Positions 30,152 through 40,149 of a stretch of 64,000 nucleotides of DNA are shown piece after piece. The number at the start of each line of letters is the position of its first letter. Position 1 is the stretch's first letter. The stretch is taken from the NCBI GenBank assembly GCA_012103075.1, contig JAAVLQ010000002.1, positions 1,600,001 through 1,664,000 on the forward strand, given 5' to 3'. Made by a program: the position numbers and the translations under genes. The notes beneath the pieces were generated by a model. The model saw only the letters and a list, made by a program, of their open reading frames with translations, was not told where the DNA came from and made no database searches. The DNA comes from Brucella cytisi (GTDB taxonomy: Bacteria; Pseudomonadota; Alphaproteobacteria; Rhizobiales; Rhizobiaceae).

Positions 30152-31381
30152 CTACTCTGCCGCCTCTGCGGCGCATAGCGCCTCACATTCGACGGCTTCC
30201 CGCGCGCCGGACAGGCTGACCTGACCAAGCGCGACGGTTACAACCGCACTGAGGCTGGCGACAACAGACACCCAGAAGCCGTTTGCGGCACCGAAATTGT
30301 CGACCACCCAGCCGGAAACGAACGCTCCAAATGCCATTCCGATGCCGATGCCCGTCATGACCCATGTTATGCCTTCGGTCAGCATAGTCTCCGGCACGCG
30401 ACGTTCGATAAGACCGAAGGCCGTGATGAATGTCGGAGAAATCGCAACGCCGCTGACGAACACCGCCACGGCAAGAAGCGTGGCCGATGTGCCAGCGAAG
30501 GGCAATGGCAAGGCAGTCAGCGCCAGCACACTGACGGCAATCATCAACTGGCGCTGCAGGGGCATACGAAGCGACAATGCACCGAGCGTTATCCCCACAA
30601 GAAACGAACCGATGGCATAGACACCGATCACAAGGCTGGCCGCACCGGGCTGACCAAGCTCGCTTGTGATCGCCACGGCACTGACTTCGGCAGTCGCAAA
30701 GGTCGAGCCGACGAAGATAAGCGCCAGCGTGATGATCTGAACGGGACGCGACCAGATAGCGGAACGTTGCGGGCTGTTCTGATCGAGCGCACGAACCGGC
30801 GGTTCACTGGAGCGCTGCAGAAGGAAGGCGATCGTGCCCACGGCGGAAAGCCGTGCTGATGAGCATCCCCGCTTCGGGGAACAGGGACACCGCCAGTGCC
30901 ACGGAAAGGGAAGCGCCTGAAATATAGACCAGTTCATCCGCCGCCGATTCGAAAGCGAAAGCGGTGTTCAGTTCAGGGCGGTTGCGGAAAATTTCCGTCC
31001 ATCTTGCCCGAACCATTGCCGGGATACTGGGCATGGCACCGGCAAAAATGCCGAGACGAACAATGTCCAGTTTGCCCAGCCCTGATTTGTCGCTACGAGC
31101 AAAAAGACAAAGGCTATCACGGAAACGATTGTGACAGGCATGACGATGCGGCTTTGTCCGTAACGGTCGACAAGGCGTGAAATCTGCGGCGATATGAATG
31201 CATTCGTGAGCGCGAAGGTGGCAGACACCGCGCCAGCCAGCCAATATTCGCCGTGCGTCTGCGCAAGCATGGCCACGATGCCAACAGGGGCCATCGCAAT
31301 GGGAAGACGGGCGAAGAAGGCCGCCGCCGAAAAGCCTATAGCGCCCGGAGCGCTGAAAATTTCTCTATATGGATTGGACAT
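30152..31381 (-). CDS. MFS efflux transporter (frameshifted)
   Basis: About 405 residues in three consecutive pieces, starting MSNPYREIFSAPGAIGFSAA at 31381, with frame changes near 31050 and 30855. Around 12 hydrophobic segments. The loop ISRLVDRYGQSRIVMPVTI between helices 2 and 3 is the MFS motif A region. The divergent TetR gene and shared operators mark it as a regulated efflux pump; the substrate is unknown. Confidence 0.82.
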
Positions 31382-31417
31382 CGGAGTGGGTCCTTGAAAG
31401 GGGAATTACTACACTTG

Positions 31418-31483
31418 CATACGGTCCGTATGTTAATTAAATAATTGATACGCGGCGTATGTCAACTAATATACGCAGCGTAT
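31418..31483. promoter_or_regulatory. Three TetR-type palindromic operators
   Basis: Three near-identical palindromes fill the divergent promoter: CATACGGTCCGTATG (31418-31432), ATACGCGGCGTAT (31448-31460) and ATACGCAGCGTAT (31471-31483). Centres lie 29 and 23 bases apart. Consensus ATACGS-N-SCGTAT. They flank the starts of both the MFS and the TetR gene, so the repressor should control both. Confidence 0.8.
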
Positions 31484-31500
31484 GCAAATAAAAAGGAACT

Positions 31501-32103
31501 ATGATGCGTAAACCGCGAAGCGAAATGATTGCTGAAACGAGGACGAAGCTGTTGGCTGCGGGCCGCAAGGCTTTCGGAAACGTTGGTTATGCCGAAGCTT
31601 CGATGGATGATTTTACCGCCTCCGCCGGATTGACACGCGGCGCGCTCTATCATCATTTCGGTGACAAGAAGGGGCTTCTGCAGGCCGTGATCAACGAAAT
31701 TGATTGCGAGATGGCCGCGAGACTGTGCACGATTTCTGCCAAGGCGCCCGACCGCTGGCAGGGGTTTGTCGAAGAGAATACGGCTTATATCGAGATGGCG
31801 CTCGAACCAGAAATCCAGAGGATCATGTTTCGCGACGGGCCGGCGGTTTTCGGCGATCCGTCCAGTTGGCCGAGTGCCAACGGCTGTATCCGCACGATCA
31901 CCACAGGTCTCGACGCCCTACGAAAAAAAGATGGCGTCATCGTTGATATTGACCCGGAAGCCGCCGCGCGGCTGATCAATGCGGCGAGCAGTGCTGCGGC
32001 ACAATGGATTGCCAATTCAGACGATCCGGAAACCACATCGAAGAGGGCGGTCAACGCGTTCCGGACGTTTCTGGAAGGTCTTCTGATCAGGAAAGACAAG
32101 TGA
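31501..32103 (+). CDS. TetR-family transcriptional regulator
   Basis: 200 residues, intact. N-terminal HTH: TRTKLLAAGRKAFGNVGYAE, then ASMDDFTASAGLTRGALYHH with the recognition helix and FGDKKGLLQAV. The C-terminal ligand domain has no close named relative that I recall. Autoregulation and control of the divergent MFS pump are likely through the three operators in front of it. A second broken copy of its C-terminal part lies at 44078-44211. Confidence 0.92.
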   Translation: MMRKPRSEMIAETRTKLLAAGRKAFGNVGYAEASMDDFTASAGLTRGALYHHFGDKKGLLQAVINEIDCEMAARLCTISAKAPDRWQGFVEENTAYIEMALEPEIQRIMFRDGPAVFGDPSSWPSANGCIRTITTGLDALRKKDGVIVDIDPEAAARLINAASSAAAQWIANSDDPETTSKRAVNAFRTFLEGLLIRKDK

Positions 32104-32414
32104 ATTTCCTAGCGGATTCAAAGCCGCGAACCGGATCAGCTTTATTTTTGATCCGGGGTAACACCCCATTGAGCAAATTTCAGCGGTTTATAAACGGTTG
32201 CAGGATTCGCGCATAAAGCACGCACCTCGAGCCAGATGGATCGCACATTGTCCTGCACCGGAGAAAAAGTACATCGCCGGTGACCGTCGTTCTCACGATA
32301 CCATTCCGCGAAATAATACCTGATCGGGCAGTGATAATAGAACCAGCGTCCTCGCTATAGTCTATTAATTTTATAGAATAACTAAATTCGTTCTAATCAT
32401 GCTCGTGGAATTTA
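32104..32414. other. Spacer with a hairpin and an AT-rich promoter region
   Basis: 311 bases without a gene. A hairpin pairs CCGGATCA (32131-32138) with TGATCCGG (32149-32156), possibly the terminator of the TetR gene although no T-run follows. The last 60 bases are AT-rich and contain the interrupted repeat AGAATAACTAAATTCGTTCT, a candidate activator site for the operon that starts at 32415. Confidence 0.4.
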
Positions 32415-33999
32415 ATGTCACATCTCCTTTCAACAGATACGACAGCTGTCGATACCATCATCATCGGCGGCGGGCCCGCCGGTTGCTGGGCTGCCCGGAA
32501 AGCCAGAGAAGTCGGGGCTTCGGTTATCCTCATCGACAAGGGCTATGTGGGAACCAGCGGCGCCATGGCCGCGGGCAACAACACGATCATAGACACCGCT
32601 CGTGGCACCAAGGAGCGAGACGCCACCGTTGCGCAACGGCTCAAACGTGGCTTGGGTCTGGTGCACCGGTCCGTGGTGGAGGAGGTTCTCGATCAGACAC
32701 GCTCTAACCTCGACCTTCTGGCTGAATGGGGTTATCCGTTCCCTGCTTATGAGGATGGTCGGCCTTATCGCGGCATGTTGCGGGGCCCTGATTTCCTGCG
32801 TTTCATGCGCCAGCGTCTCATCAAGGCTGGCGTTCGCATTCTTGATCACCACCCGGCCGAAGAACTGTTATTGACGAATGACGGCGCGGTCGCCGGTGTA
32901 CGCGCCCGCTCGCGCCGCTCGGGGGCTTACAGATCTTCGATCCGGCGCCGTGATTGTTGCCTCGGGCGGATGCGCTTTTCTCAGCGGAGGCCTCGGCACC
33001 AATAATCTGACTGGCGACGGCTATCTGCTCGCTGCCGAGGCAGGTGCCACGTTCTCCAGCATGGAGTTCTCCAGCCAGTATGGCATCTCACCAGTCTTCT
33101 CAAGCGTCACGAAAGGTGTCGTCTATTTCTGGGCAACGTTCTCCGATGCTGCTGGCAATGAGATAGACTTGCACGGTGATCGGCAGAGCGTCGCAAAATT
33201 TCTGCTTAAGGGTTCTGTCTACGCCGTGCTGGACAAGGCATCACCACGGTTGCAGGAAGGCTTTCGCAAAGGGCAACCCAACATCTTTGTGCCCTTTGAT
33301 CGGATGGGGATTGATCCTTTCAAGGACCGTTTTCCTATTACGCTACGCCACGAAGGAACCGTGCGCGGTTCTGGCGGCATCATCACCGACAAGACCGCAG
33401 CGACTTCCATACCGGGACTTTTCGCGGCAGGTGATGCGGCTTCTCGCGTGAGTATGTCCGGAGCGACAAGCGGTGGGGGCGGCCCCAACGCCGCGTGGGC
33501 GATAGCGACAGGTTCATGGGCCGGCGAAAATGCTGCAGCCTTCGCACAAAATATCGGATCGCAGCATCATGAGCGACGCGTGCGACCCGGCAGATCCGGT
33601 TTGTCAAAGGCCGAAGGCCCAAGCCGGGCTAAAGAAATTGCTGATGTCATCCAACGGATCAAGGCTGAGACCTTGCCGCTCGACAAAGGATTTTTTCGGA
33701 CCGCGGAGAGCCTGATCGCCAATGAAACCGTGCTCAGCGATCTCTGGCGCGATGATCAGTGGCGCCGGTCCGGTGATCCTTACGACTTGGCCCGTATTCG
33801 CGAAGCGGAAGCGCTGATCGCAACATCGCGCTGGGTTGCCACAAGCGCGTTGCTTCGCAACGAAAGCCGCGGCGTACATCGCCGTACTGACCGTCCTGAA
33901 ATGGACCCCTCGCTCGCCATTCAAGTTCACAGCGGCGGGCTCGATAAACCTTGGGCAAACTACGCATTCGAACAGCAGGAAGTGAGTATCGCATCATGA
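32415..33999 (+). CDS. FAD-dependent oxidoreductase, fumarate/adenylylsulfate reductase-like (frameshifted)
   Basis: About 528 residues. The FAD-binding motif TIIIGGGPAGCWAARKAREV is at residues 14-33, followed by GTSGAMAAGNNTIID. The frame changes near 32910; the rest shows VIVASGGCAFLSGGLGTNNL, the catalytic-type HEGTVRGSGGIITDKTAATS and a C-terminal FAD contact AAGDAASRVSMSGATSGGGG. The layout is that of the fumarate reductase/succinate dehydrogenase/AprA flavoprotein superfamily. The gene overlaps a 2[4Fe-4S] ferredoxin gene by four bases, as in AprA/AprB pairs. The ABC importer downstream suggests a small sulfur or nitrogen compound as substrate. Confidence 0.78.
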
Positions 34000-34335
34000 T
34001 CGAAATCGTCAGCGCCGAAAGATGTATTAAATGCGATCTCTGCGTCGAAGCATGCCCCGATAATGTATTCGACGCTGTGCCGGACGATGTTCCAGTCATC
34101 GCGCGACAGCTCGATTGCCAGACCTGTTTCCTTTGCGAACTCTTTTGCCCCGTCGATGCACTTTTACGTATCGCCCCTGATCGACACCGTCGAAGGGCGT
34201 CACGAAGACGAAATCGCAGCATCGGGTGTATTCGGCAGCTATCGCCGCGAAATGGGCTGGAAGAACGCCAAGCCGCGCGGCACCGCCAACGATCTCAGCT
34301 ACCGCATCTTCGAGAGCGGCTTGATCACACCGTGA
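33996..34335 (+). CDS. 2[4Fe-4S] ferredoxin-like subunit (frameshifted)
   Basis: About 113 residues. Cysteine motifs CIKCDLCVEACPDNVFD and CQTCFLCELFCPVDAL give two [4Fe-4S] clusters. After a frame change near 34165 a C-terminal tail continues (GVFGSYRREMGWKNAKPRG) to a stop at 34335; such a tail is reminiscent of AprB-type subunits that wrap around the flavoprotein. Probable electron partner of the preceding flavoprotein. Confidence 0.8.
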
Positions 34336-34371
34336 AATCATATCTCAGTTTCAGATAATCTGGAGACACCA

Positions 34372-35424
34372 ATGCGAAAGTTTATCAGCACGCTTCTCGT
34401 TGCTGCCGCAGCCATTTTTCCACCGCACCGTCGCAAGCCGAAGAGGCGCCATCAGTCATCCGTTTTGGAGATGTCGGCTTCGGCTTTGGCCAGCCCTTCG
34501 GTGTCGGGCTTCAGGCCATCGCAGATGCGAAAGGTTTCATTGCCGACGAGTTCAAAGGAACGAACAGCAAGGTGGAGTTCACCTATTTTACCGGTACGGG
34601 ACCCGCAATCAATGAAGCGCTGTCGAACGGTCAGCTTGATTTTGCTTCCTACGGGGCCGTGCCAAACACTATCGGTAAAGCCAACGGCCTCGATACAGTA
34701 TTGATCGCCTCCTATGGCGGCACGACGATTTTCGGTGCCGCACGTCCCGATCTCGATATCAAGTCGATTGCCGATCTCAAAGGAAAACGCGTCGCCATTC
34801 AAAAGGCAACGATCATTCATTGGGCGCTCATTCAGGCACTCAAGAATGCGGGATTGACCGAAAGCGATGTGACTATCATCGACCTGAAGAATGCGGACCA
34901 ACTCGCGGCTATTGCTGCAAAAGCGTGGACGCGGTTTTCGGCGCTGACTTCCTGCTTCCCCGGAAGATAAGGGCCTTGCGAAAATCTTCTATAAATCGTC
35001 TGCCGCAGGCACGTTCGGCGATGGCTTCGGCGCATTTCTTGTGACTGACAGGTTCCGCAGGACTTATCCTGAAGCAACGCAGAAGGTCGTGAACGGCTTC
35101 GTGCGTACCGCCCAGTGGCTGGCGGATGAAAAGAACCGCGATGAAGCATTCCAGATCTGGTCGCGCGCCGGAACACCGGTCGCAACCATTGCAAGGTCCA
35201 GCGAGGGTAGTGCGCTGAAGGAAAAATACAATCCGCGTCTCGATGAGTTCTTCCGCACCCGCTACGCCAGCGCCATTGCCTTCAACAAGGAACAGAAGCT
35301 GATCCGCCGTGACGTAGATCTCAACGCCCGGGTAGACGCGTCCTATGTCAACAAGGCGATCACTGACCTGAATCTCGAAAACTTCTGGGCTGACCGGGGT
35401 ACAACCGGCGCGGTCCAGAATTAA
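34372..35424 (+). CDS. Nitrate/sulfonate/taurine-type ABC substrate-binding protein (frameshifted)
   Basis: About 350 residues in three frames. Signal peptide MRKFISTLLVAAAAIF, then the mature N-terminus APSVIRFGDVGFGFGQPFG in a shifted frame, FTYFTGTGPAINEALSNGQL, DLKGKRVAIQKATIIHW and the C-terminal SAAGTFGDGFGAFLVTDR. This is the SsuA/TauA/NrtA family. Frame changes near 34420 and 34920. It should deliver the substrate of the adjacent flavoprotein/ferredoxin pair or a related compound. Confidence 0.85.
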
Positions 35425-35438
35425 GCGGGGGCGAAACC

Positions 35439-36304
35439 ATGTCGTCGGCGGGCCTGATAACTGGCGAAACCCGTATCACGAGCACGGCTCCAGCGGCTAT
35501 TAAAGCAGTTGGCACGCCACGTCCGGACTTGACTGCAAAGTTCTGGCGCGGCTCCTTAGTTTTGCTGTCTGCTTTGGCCCTGCCCGCAGCAATATTCGTG
35601 TTGTGGCATGAAGCGACGGCCCGGCAATGGATTTCGCTTCAGGTTCTGCCTCCCCGGCATGGGTCTTCAACACCTTCATCGATCTTCTCCGGACTGGCGA
35701 GATTCTGGCAAACATCCAGATCAGTTTCACCCGTATCGCCCGGGGATTAATGATCGGTGCTTCGCTTGGCTTTCTGTTCGGCTTGCTTATCGGCTTTTCC
35801 GGGCAGGCAGACAGTTATCTCGGAACGACGTTTCGCGCTGTGGCAACCGTCCCTCTCTCGGTTGGCTGCCCATTCTCATTCTCGTTCTCGGGATCGATGA
35901 ATCGCTCAAGATCGTCATTCTCTCGAAAGCCTGCTTCGTACCGATGGCAATCAGCATCTCGCAAGGCGTGCGCAGCATCCCGTCTAGTCTAAGAGAAGTC
36001 GCAGACGTTTTGACCCTGAGCCGCCGAACGCGGTTTTTCAAATTGACGTTGCCCGCGATCATGCCTTTCTTTTTCACAGGCCTCCGGTTTTCGACAGCGC
36101 AGGCCTTCACTTCCCCTGATTGTTGTGGAGATGCTCGCCGGTACCGATGGCATCGGCTATATGATGGTTTGGGGCCGGACCTTATTCCAGCTCGATATCG
36201 TCATGGCAGGCATCATCGTTGTAGGAATGGCCGGCTTCTCTCTGGACCTGCTTTTGCGTCGCATCGAGGCTCGTTTCCCTGTGTCGGAGGACCGACATGG
36301 CTGA
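35439..36304 (+). CDS. ABC permease, SsuC/TauC type (frameshifted)
   Basis: About 288 residues in four consecutive pieces (breaks near 35640, 35860 and 36105). The conserved loop ISQGVRSIPSSLREVADVLT and LTLPAIMPFFFTGLRFS is the ABC coupling region. The final piece ends RRIEARFPVSEDRHG and overlaps the next start by eight bases. Confidence 0.8.
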
Positions 36305-37057
36305 TGCCTCGCACAATCGCTCCCTCAGAATGCCGAAAGGCGCCCGGCTTCCGCTCGGATTAATTGCACTCTGGGCGCTTGTCGCCATCAGTCATGCAGT
36401 GGACAGCCCCTTTTCGTGTCACCTATGGCCGTGCTGCTCGCTCCTTTCGCCGATCCTTCGGGTCGTGAAATCTGGGCGTCGGTGGCGACCAGCATCGCAC
36501 GCGTTCTCACCGGAGGTTTCATTGGCATGGCGCTTGGTCTGTTGCTGGGAACGGTATGCGGCCTCTGGTCGGTTGCTGCCTTCTCTCTCGCGCCATCTAT
36601 CCACACGCTTCGCCAGATTGCCGTCTTCGGGTGGATTCCCCTGTTCACCGCTTGGTTCGGCAATGGTGAGGTGACAAAACTGGTATTCACAGCGCTCTCC
36701 ACATTCTTCCCGGTTTTTCTAGCAACCGAACAAGGCATACGCGCAACACCCCTCGCCCTGAAAGAAGTCGCCCTAACGCTGGAATTGCCATTCAGGTCGC
36801 GCCTGATACGGCTCTATCTACCTGCGGCGTTGCCCAGCATACAAATCGGCATCCAGATTGCCGCCCTTTCCGCCCGGATCGGCACCATCGGCGCGGAATA
36901 CGCTATCGGAAATGGGCGTGGCCTTGGAAACTACATCGCCAGCGCCCGCGATCAGTTCCGGATGGATATTGTGCTCGTCGGTGTCTTTGTCCTCGCAGCC
37001 GGAGGCGTCATGCTCAACCGCATCAGCACTTCCGTTTTTGCTCGGCTTTCAGTTTAG
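36297..37057 (+). CDS. ABC permease, SsuC/TauC type (second, frameshifted)
   Basis: About 253 residues with one break near 36412. Coupling loop: QGIRATPLALKEVALTLELP and LYLPAALPSIQIGIQIAA. Two different permease genes side by side point to a heterodimeric channel, which differs from the usual homodimeric SsuC/TauC systems. Confidence 0.82.
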
Positions 37058-37073
37058 AAAAGGGCTGTCATAA

Positions 37074-37830
37074 ATGGCTACCGCGTCCCTCTCCCTCGAC
37101 CATATCAACAAGTCTTTCACGCTCAACGGAACTGAACGCGAAATCCTGCGCGATGTAAGTTTCTCGGTTAAAAAGGCGAGATAGTCGGCGTGCTCGGCGC
37201 GTCCGGTTGTGGAAAATCGACGCTTTTACGTCTCATCATAGGTTTGGACCGGACTATAGCGGACGAATTACCGTTGCAGATCAGGCCATTCAAAACGCTT
37301 CACGCAATATTGCCATGGTGTTTCAAGATCACCGTCTCTTCCCCGGCTGACTGTTGCTGAAAACGTGGGACTCGCGCTCGACGTGCTCAAACTGCCGCGC
37401 CATGAAAGAAACGAACGTATCGGCCATTATCTAAATCTGGTCGGTCTCTCCGATTTCATTGACGCTTATCCAAAGCAATTATCCGGCGGGATGGCGCAAC
37501 GTGCAGCCATCGCCCGGGCGCTGGTGTGCGAACCTGAAATTCTTTTGATGGACGAACCTTTCGGGGCGCTCGACTCGCTGTTGCGCCTGCGGCTTTCAGG
37601 ACGAACTGCTGCGTATCTGGGACCGGCACCACATCTCGATTGTCGTTGTGACGCATGACATCGAGGAAGCGCTCTATCTGAGCGACCGTGTGATTATACT
37701 AGAGGCGAATCCGGGACGCATCCGCTCTGTCATTGATGTCGATCTCGAGCGGCCTCGCCATCGTGACGATCAGCGTATTGTAGAGCTGAAGCGATATTGT
37801 CTCGGTATGGTGCTCAACCGGGTATCCTAG
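37074..37830 (+). CDS. ABC ATPase, SsuB/TauB type (frameshifted)
   Basis: About 250 residues with several one-base losses. The clearest is near 37172, where an A6 run reads A5 (SVKKGEIVGVLG); others lie near 37255, 37345 and 37595. Walker A GASGCGKSTLLRL, signature LSGGMAQRAAIARA, Walker B ILLMDEPFGALD and switch VTHDIEEALYLSDRV. Last gene of the flavoprotein/importer operon. Confidence 0.85.
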
Positions 37831-37884
37831 GCTCAGGACACGGAGTGCATCCAGAAATGCGTGCAGCGGGTTTCGGAACGCGCT

Positions 37885-38950
37885 CTAATGTTCATCGACT
37901 CCCTTCCGCCAATAGGACACGACGAGATGTTCGCTTTTGCCCAGTTTCTGTTCGCCGCGAAGATAGGCACGAATGGAACGAAATGCATCGAACTCGCACC
38001 CCGCCCATACATAAACATTTGTTCCTGAACCCGGAAAGCTCACACTTCTTACCGCGTCCGGCAGCAGAGTTGTCGTACCCGCAGACGCCGCACCACGAAA
38101 AAGCCAATGCAACTCAATCGATGCGTTGAAATTCAACGGCTGAATTTCGCTTTCATCTGCAACTTCTATGAAAGCATGCCCCCGGCAGAAGTGGGCAAAG
38201 TTTCCAGCATACGCGCAATAGCGGGAAGCGCTGTCTCATCGCCAGCAAACAGATACCAGTCAGCTTCGATGAGACCGCCACCGCCCGGACCGATAAGGCC
38301 AACCGTGTCACCGACACGCGCCCGAGCGGCATAGGTCGAACCCGGACCCGCATCGTTGTGCAAGACGAAATCGATGTCGATCAATCCCGTGTCGGTATCG
38401 ACCGTGCGCAGGGTGTATTTGCGCATGTCGGGCCGAAGCACTGGATATTCCCAGCATATGAGGCCGTTCGATCCGATGCGTGGCCATTGCGGCTCCACAC
38501 CCGGCCGCTGGATCATGAGGTTGACGTGCAACGCATCCATCGAGACATAACGCGCCGCATCTTCGCAGTGAAAGGTGATGCGACGCATATGCGGGGTAAT
38601 ATCGCGAATTGCCCGCACTTCGAACTTGCGGAAGTTGGGCGGATATTCCATATCCGTGCCGTCGCCATGCCAGACGACTGTCGGGGCAGAGTCGCCCGCA
38701 AATTCCACAATTTGCGAAGCGACGGCCATGCGTATGAAGTAGAGCGCCTCAAGGCTCTGAGCCGATAGATCAATACGCACTTCATCCCCACGAGAAACAA
38801 ACCGCGCGCTAGCCCCTCTCAGACGCAAAAGCGTGGCAGTGACTTCGCGCTCGACTTCTGCGTCATGCTCGAGCATGTGATCGCAAAGTTTGCCGACAAC
38901 CGGTCTGGCTGCGCAAGTTCAATGCTGGCATAAGCCGCGAACTGTTTCAT
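37885..38950 (-). CDS. Siderophore-interacting protein, FAD-binding ferric reductase (frameshifted)
   Basis: About 355 residues, from MKQFAAYASIELAQP (complement of 38948-38950), with breaks near 38895 and 38165. The FAD region shows VRAIRDITPHMRRITF and VLRPDMRKYTLRTVD; the NAD(P)H domain shows VGLIGPGGGGLIEADWYLFA and GDETALPAIARMLETL. The C-terminal aromatic segment YVWAGCEFDAFRSIRAYL is typical. This family (ViuB/FhuF-independent type) reduces iron from imported ferric siderophores. It completes the iron uptake set on the minus strand. Confidence 0.85.
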
Positions 38951-38979
38951 GGATAATCCTGTCACTATACTTTGGAGTA

Positions 38980-40149
38980 TCAAGGGTAGGTGTTGGAGGG
39001 TTCGTCACCGAGACCGATCCAGAACGTTCCCTCTATCGGCACAGCCATGAAACGCCGGTTGATCTCGGCAAGCGTCTCGTCTGGATCAATGTCGGTAAAA
39101 TGTCGGGGTGCGTCCATTTGGCAAAACACTCGAAAATCAGAACATTCAGCGCCGAAATAGACATTTGATGGGAAATACCGAAAGCACGGTGTTCCCGTAC
39201 CGCCGTCAGATCGCGGCGGACACCATTAAGAACGATATTACGAAGCGACGCGCGTGCTGTCTGCGTAGAAACGCCGCCGCCCACCACAAGACTGGTTTCA
39301 GATGACAGGCTCGGCGCACCGGTGGCGATATAGACTTGCGGATCGGCCTCAAGCACATATTCCGCGTTGAGCCTGCCCTCATAAGCCGACACCGCGTCCG
39401 CGCCGATGCTCACCCCCGCCAGCCGGGGCGATGTTCTGGGTCATACGGTTGTTGCGCCCCGGCGTTGAACAGCAGGTGGCATTTGCAAAGCCGTCAACCA
39501 GCACCTTGGGGCGATCCGCGACATTTTTCAGACGCCCGGTAATAACGGTATAATGCTCGCGCACGAACGCCGTATATTCCACCGCCTTTGCATCACGCCC
39601 GATTGCCTTGCCGAGCAACTCAACGGAAAAAGCCATCGCTTCCAGTGGGTCTCGTTTGTCATTCACGGGGCCGTCAAGAAAAAGCACCGGTATTCCGGCA
39701 GCATCCAGCAAGGACACCGTATCCTCCCAACCCGCCTGCCACTGGTTTACAACGAAGAGATCGGGGGCGGCGCTGAGGATACTTTCGACGGACGTTTGCG
39801 CCGGCTGCAATGCGCCAACGGTCGGGATATCGTCGATTGCGGGAAATTTCTGGCGAAAAGCCGCATACATTCCGCTGTCGATGCGCCGCGGGTTCGCCCA
39901 GCCAGCGATCCTCGATACGGGATCAGGCTCGATCAGGGCCAATGACAGCAGCAACAGGCTTTCATTAGTGACAATGCGTTTTGCGGGCATTTCAAGCCGA
40001 ACCTGCCGTCCAGCCGCATCCTCGAGCATGATTTCAGCTACAGCTCCCCGGACTGGCCCCGCAAGGCCAGACAGAAGGCAAACCACGCACCCCCAAGAGA
40101 AGCAATAGCTGCGTGAAATGCGCAAAAACTTGGTATGGAACGGTTTCAC
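38980..40149 (-). CDS. Iron-siderophore ABC transporter substrate-binding protein (frameshifted)
   Basis: About 389 residues. Signal peptide near SYCFSWGCVVCLLSGLAG, then IMLEDAAGRQVRLEMPAKRI, the start of the FecB/FhuD/BtuF fold, and VESILSAAPDLFVVNQWQAG. Frame changes near 39400 and 39100; the last piece (FTDIDPDETLAEINRRFMA) ends at 38980. The start overlaps the receptor stop. No permease or ATPase for it lies in the window, so these must be elsewhere or shared. Confidence 0.82.
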
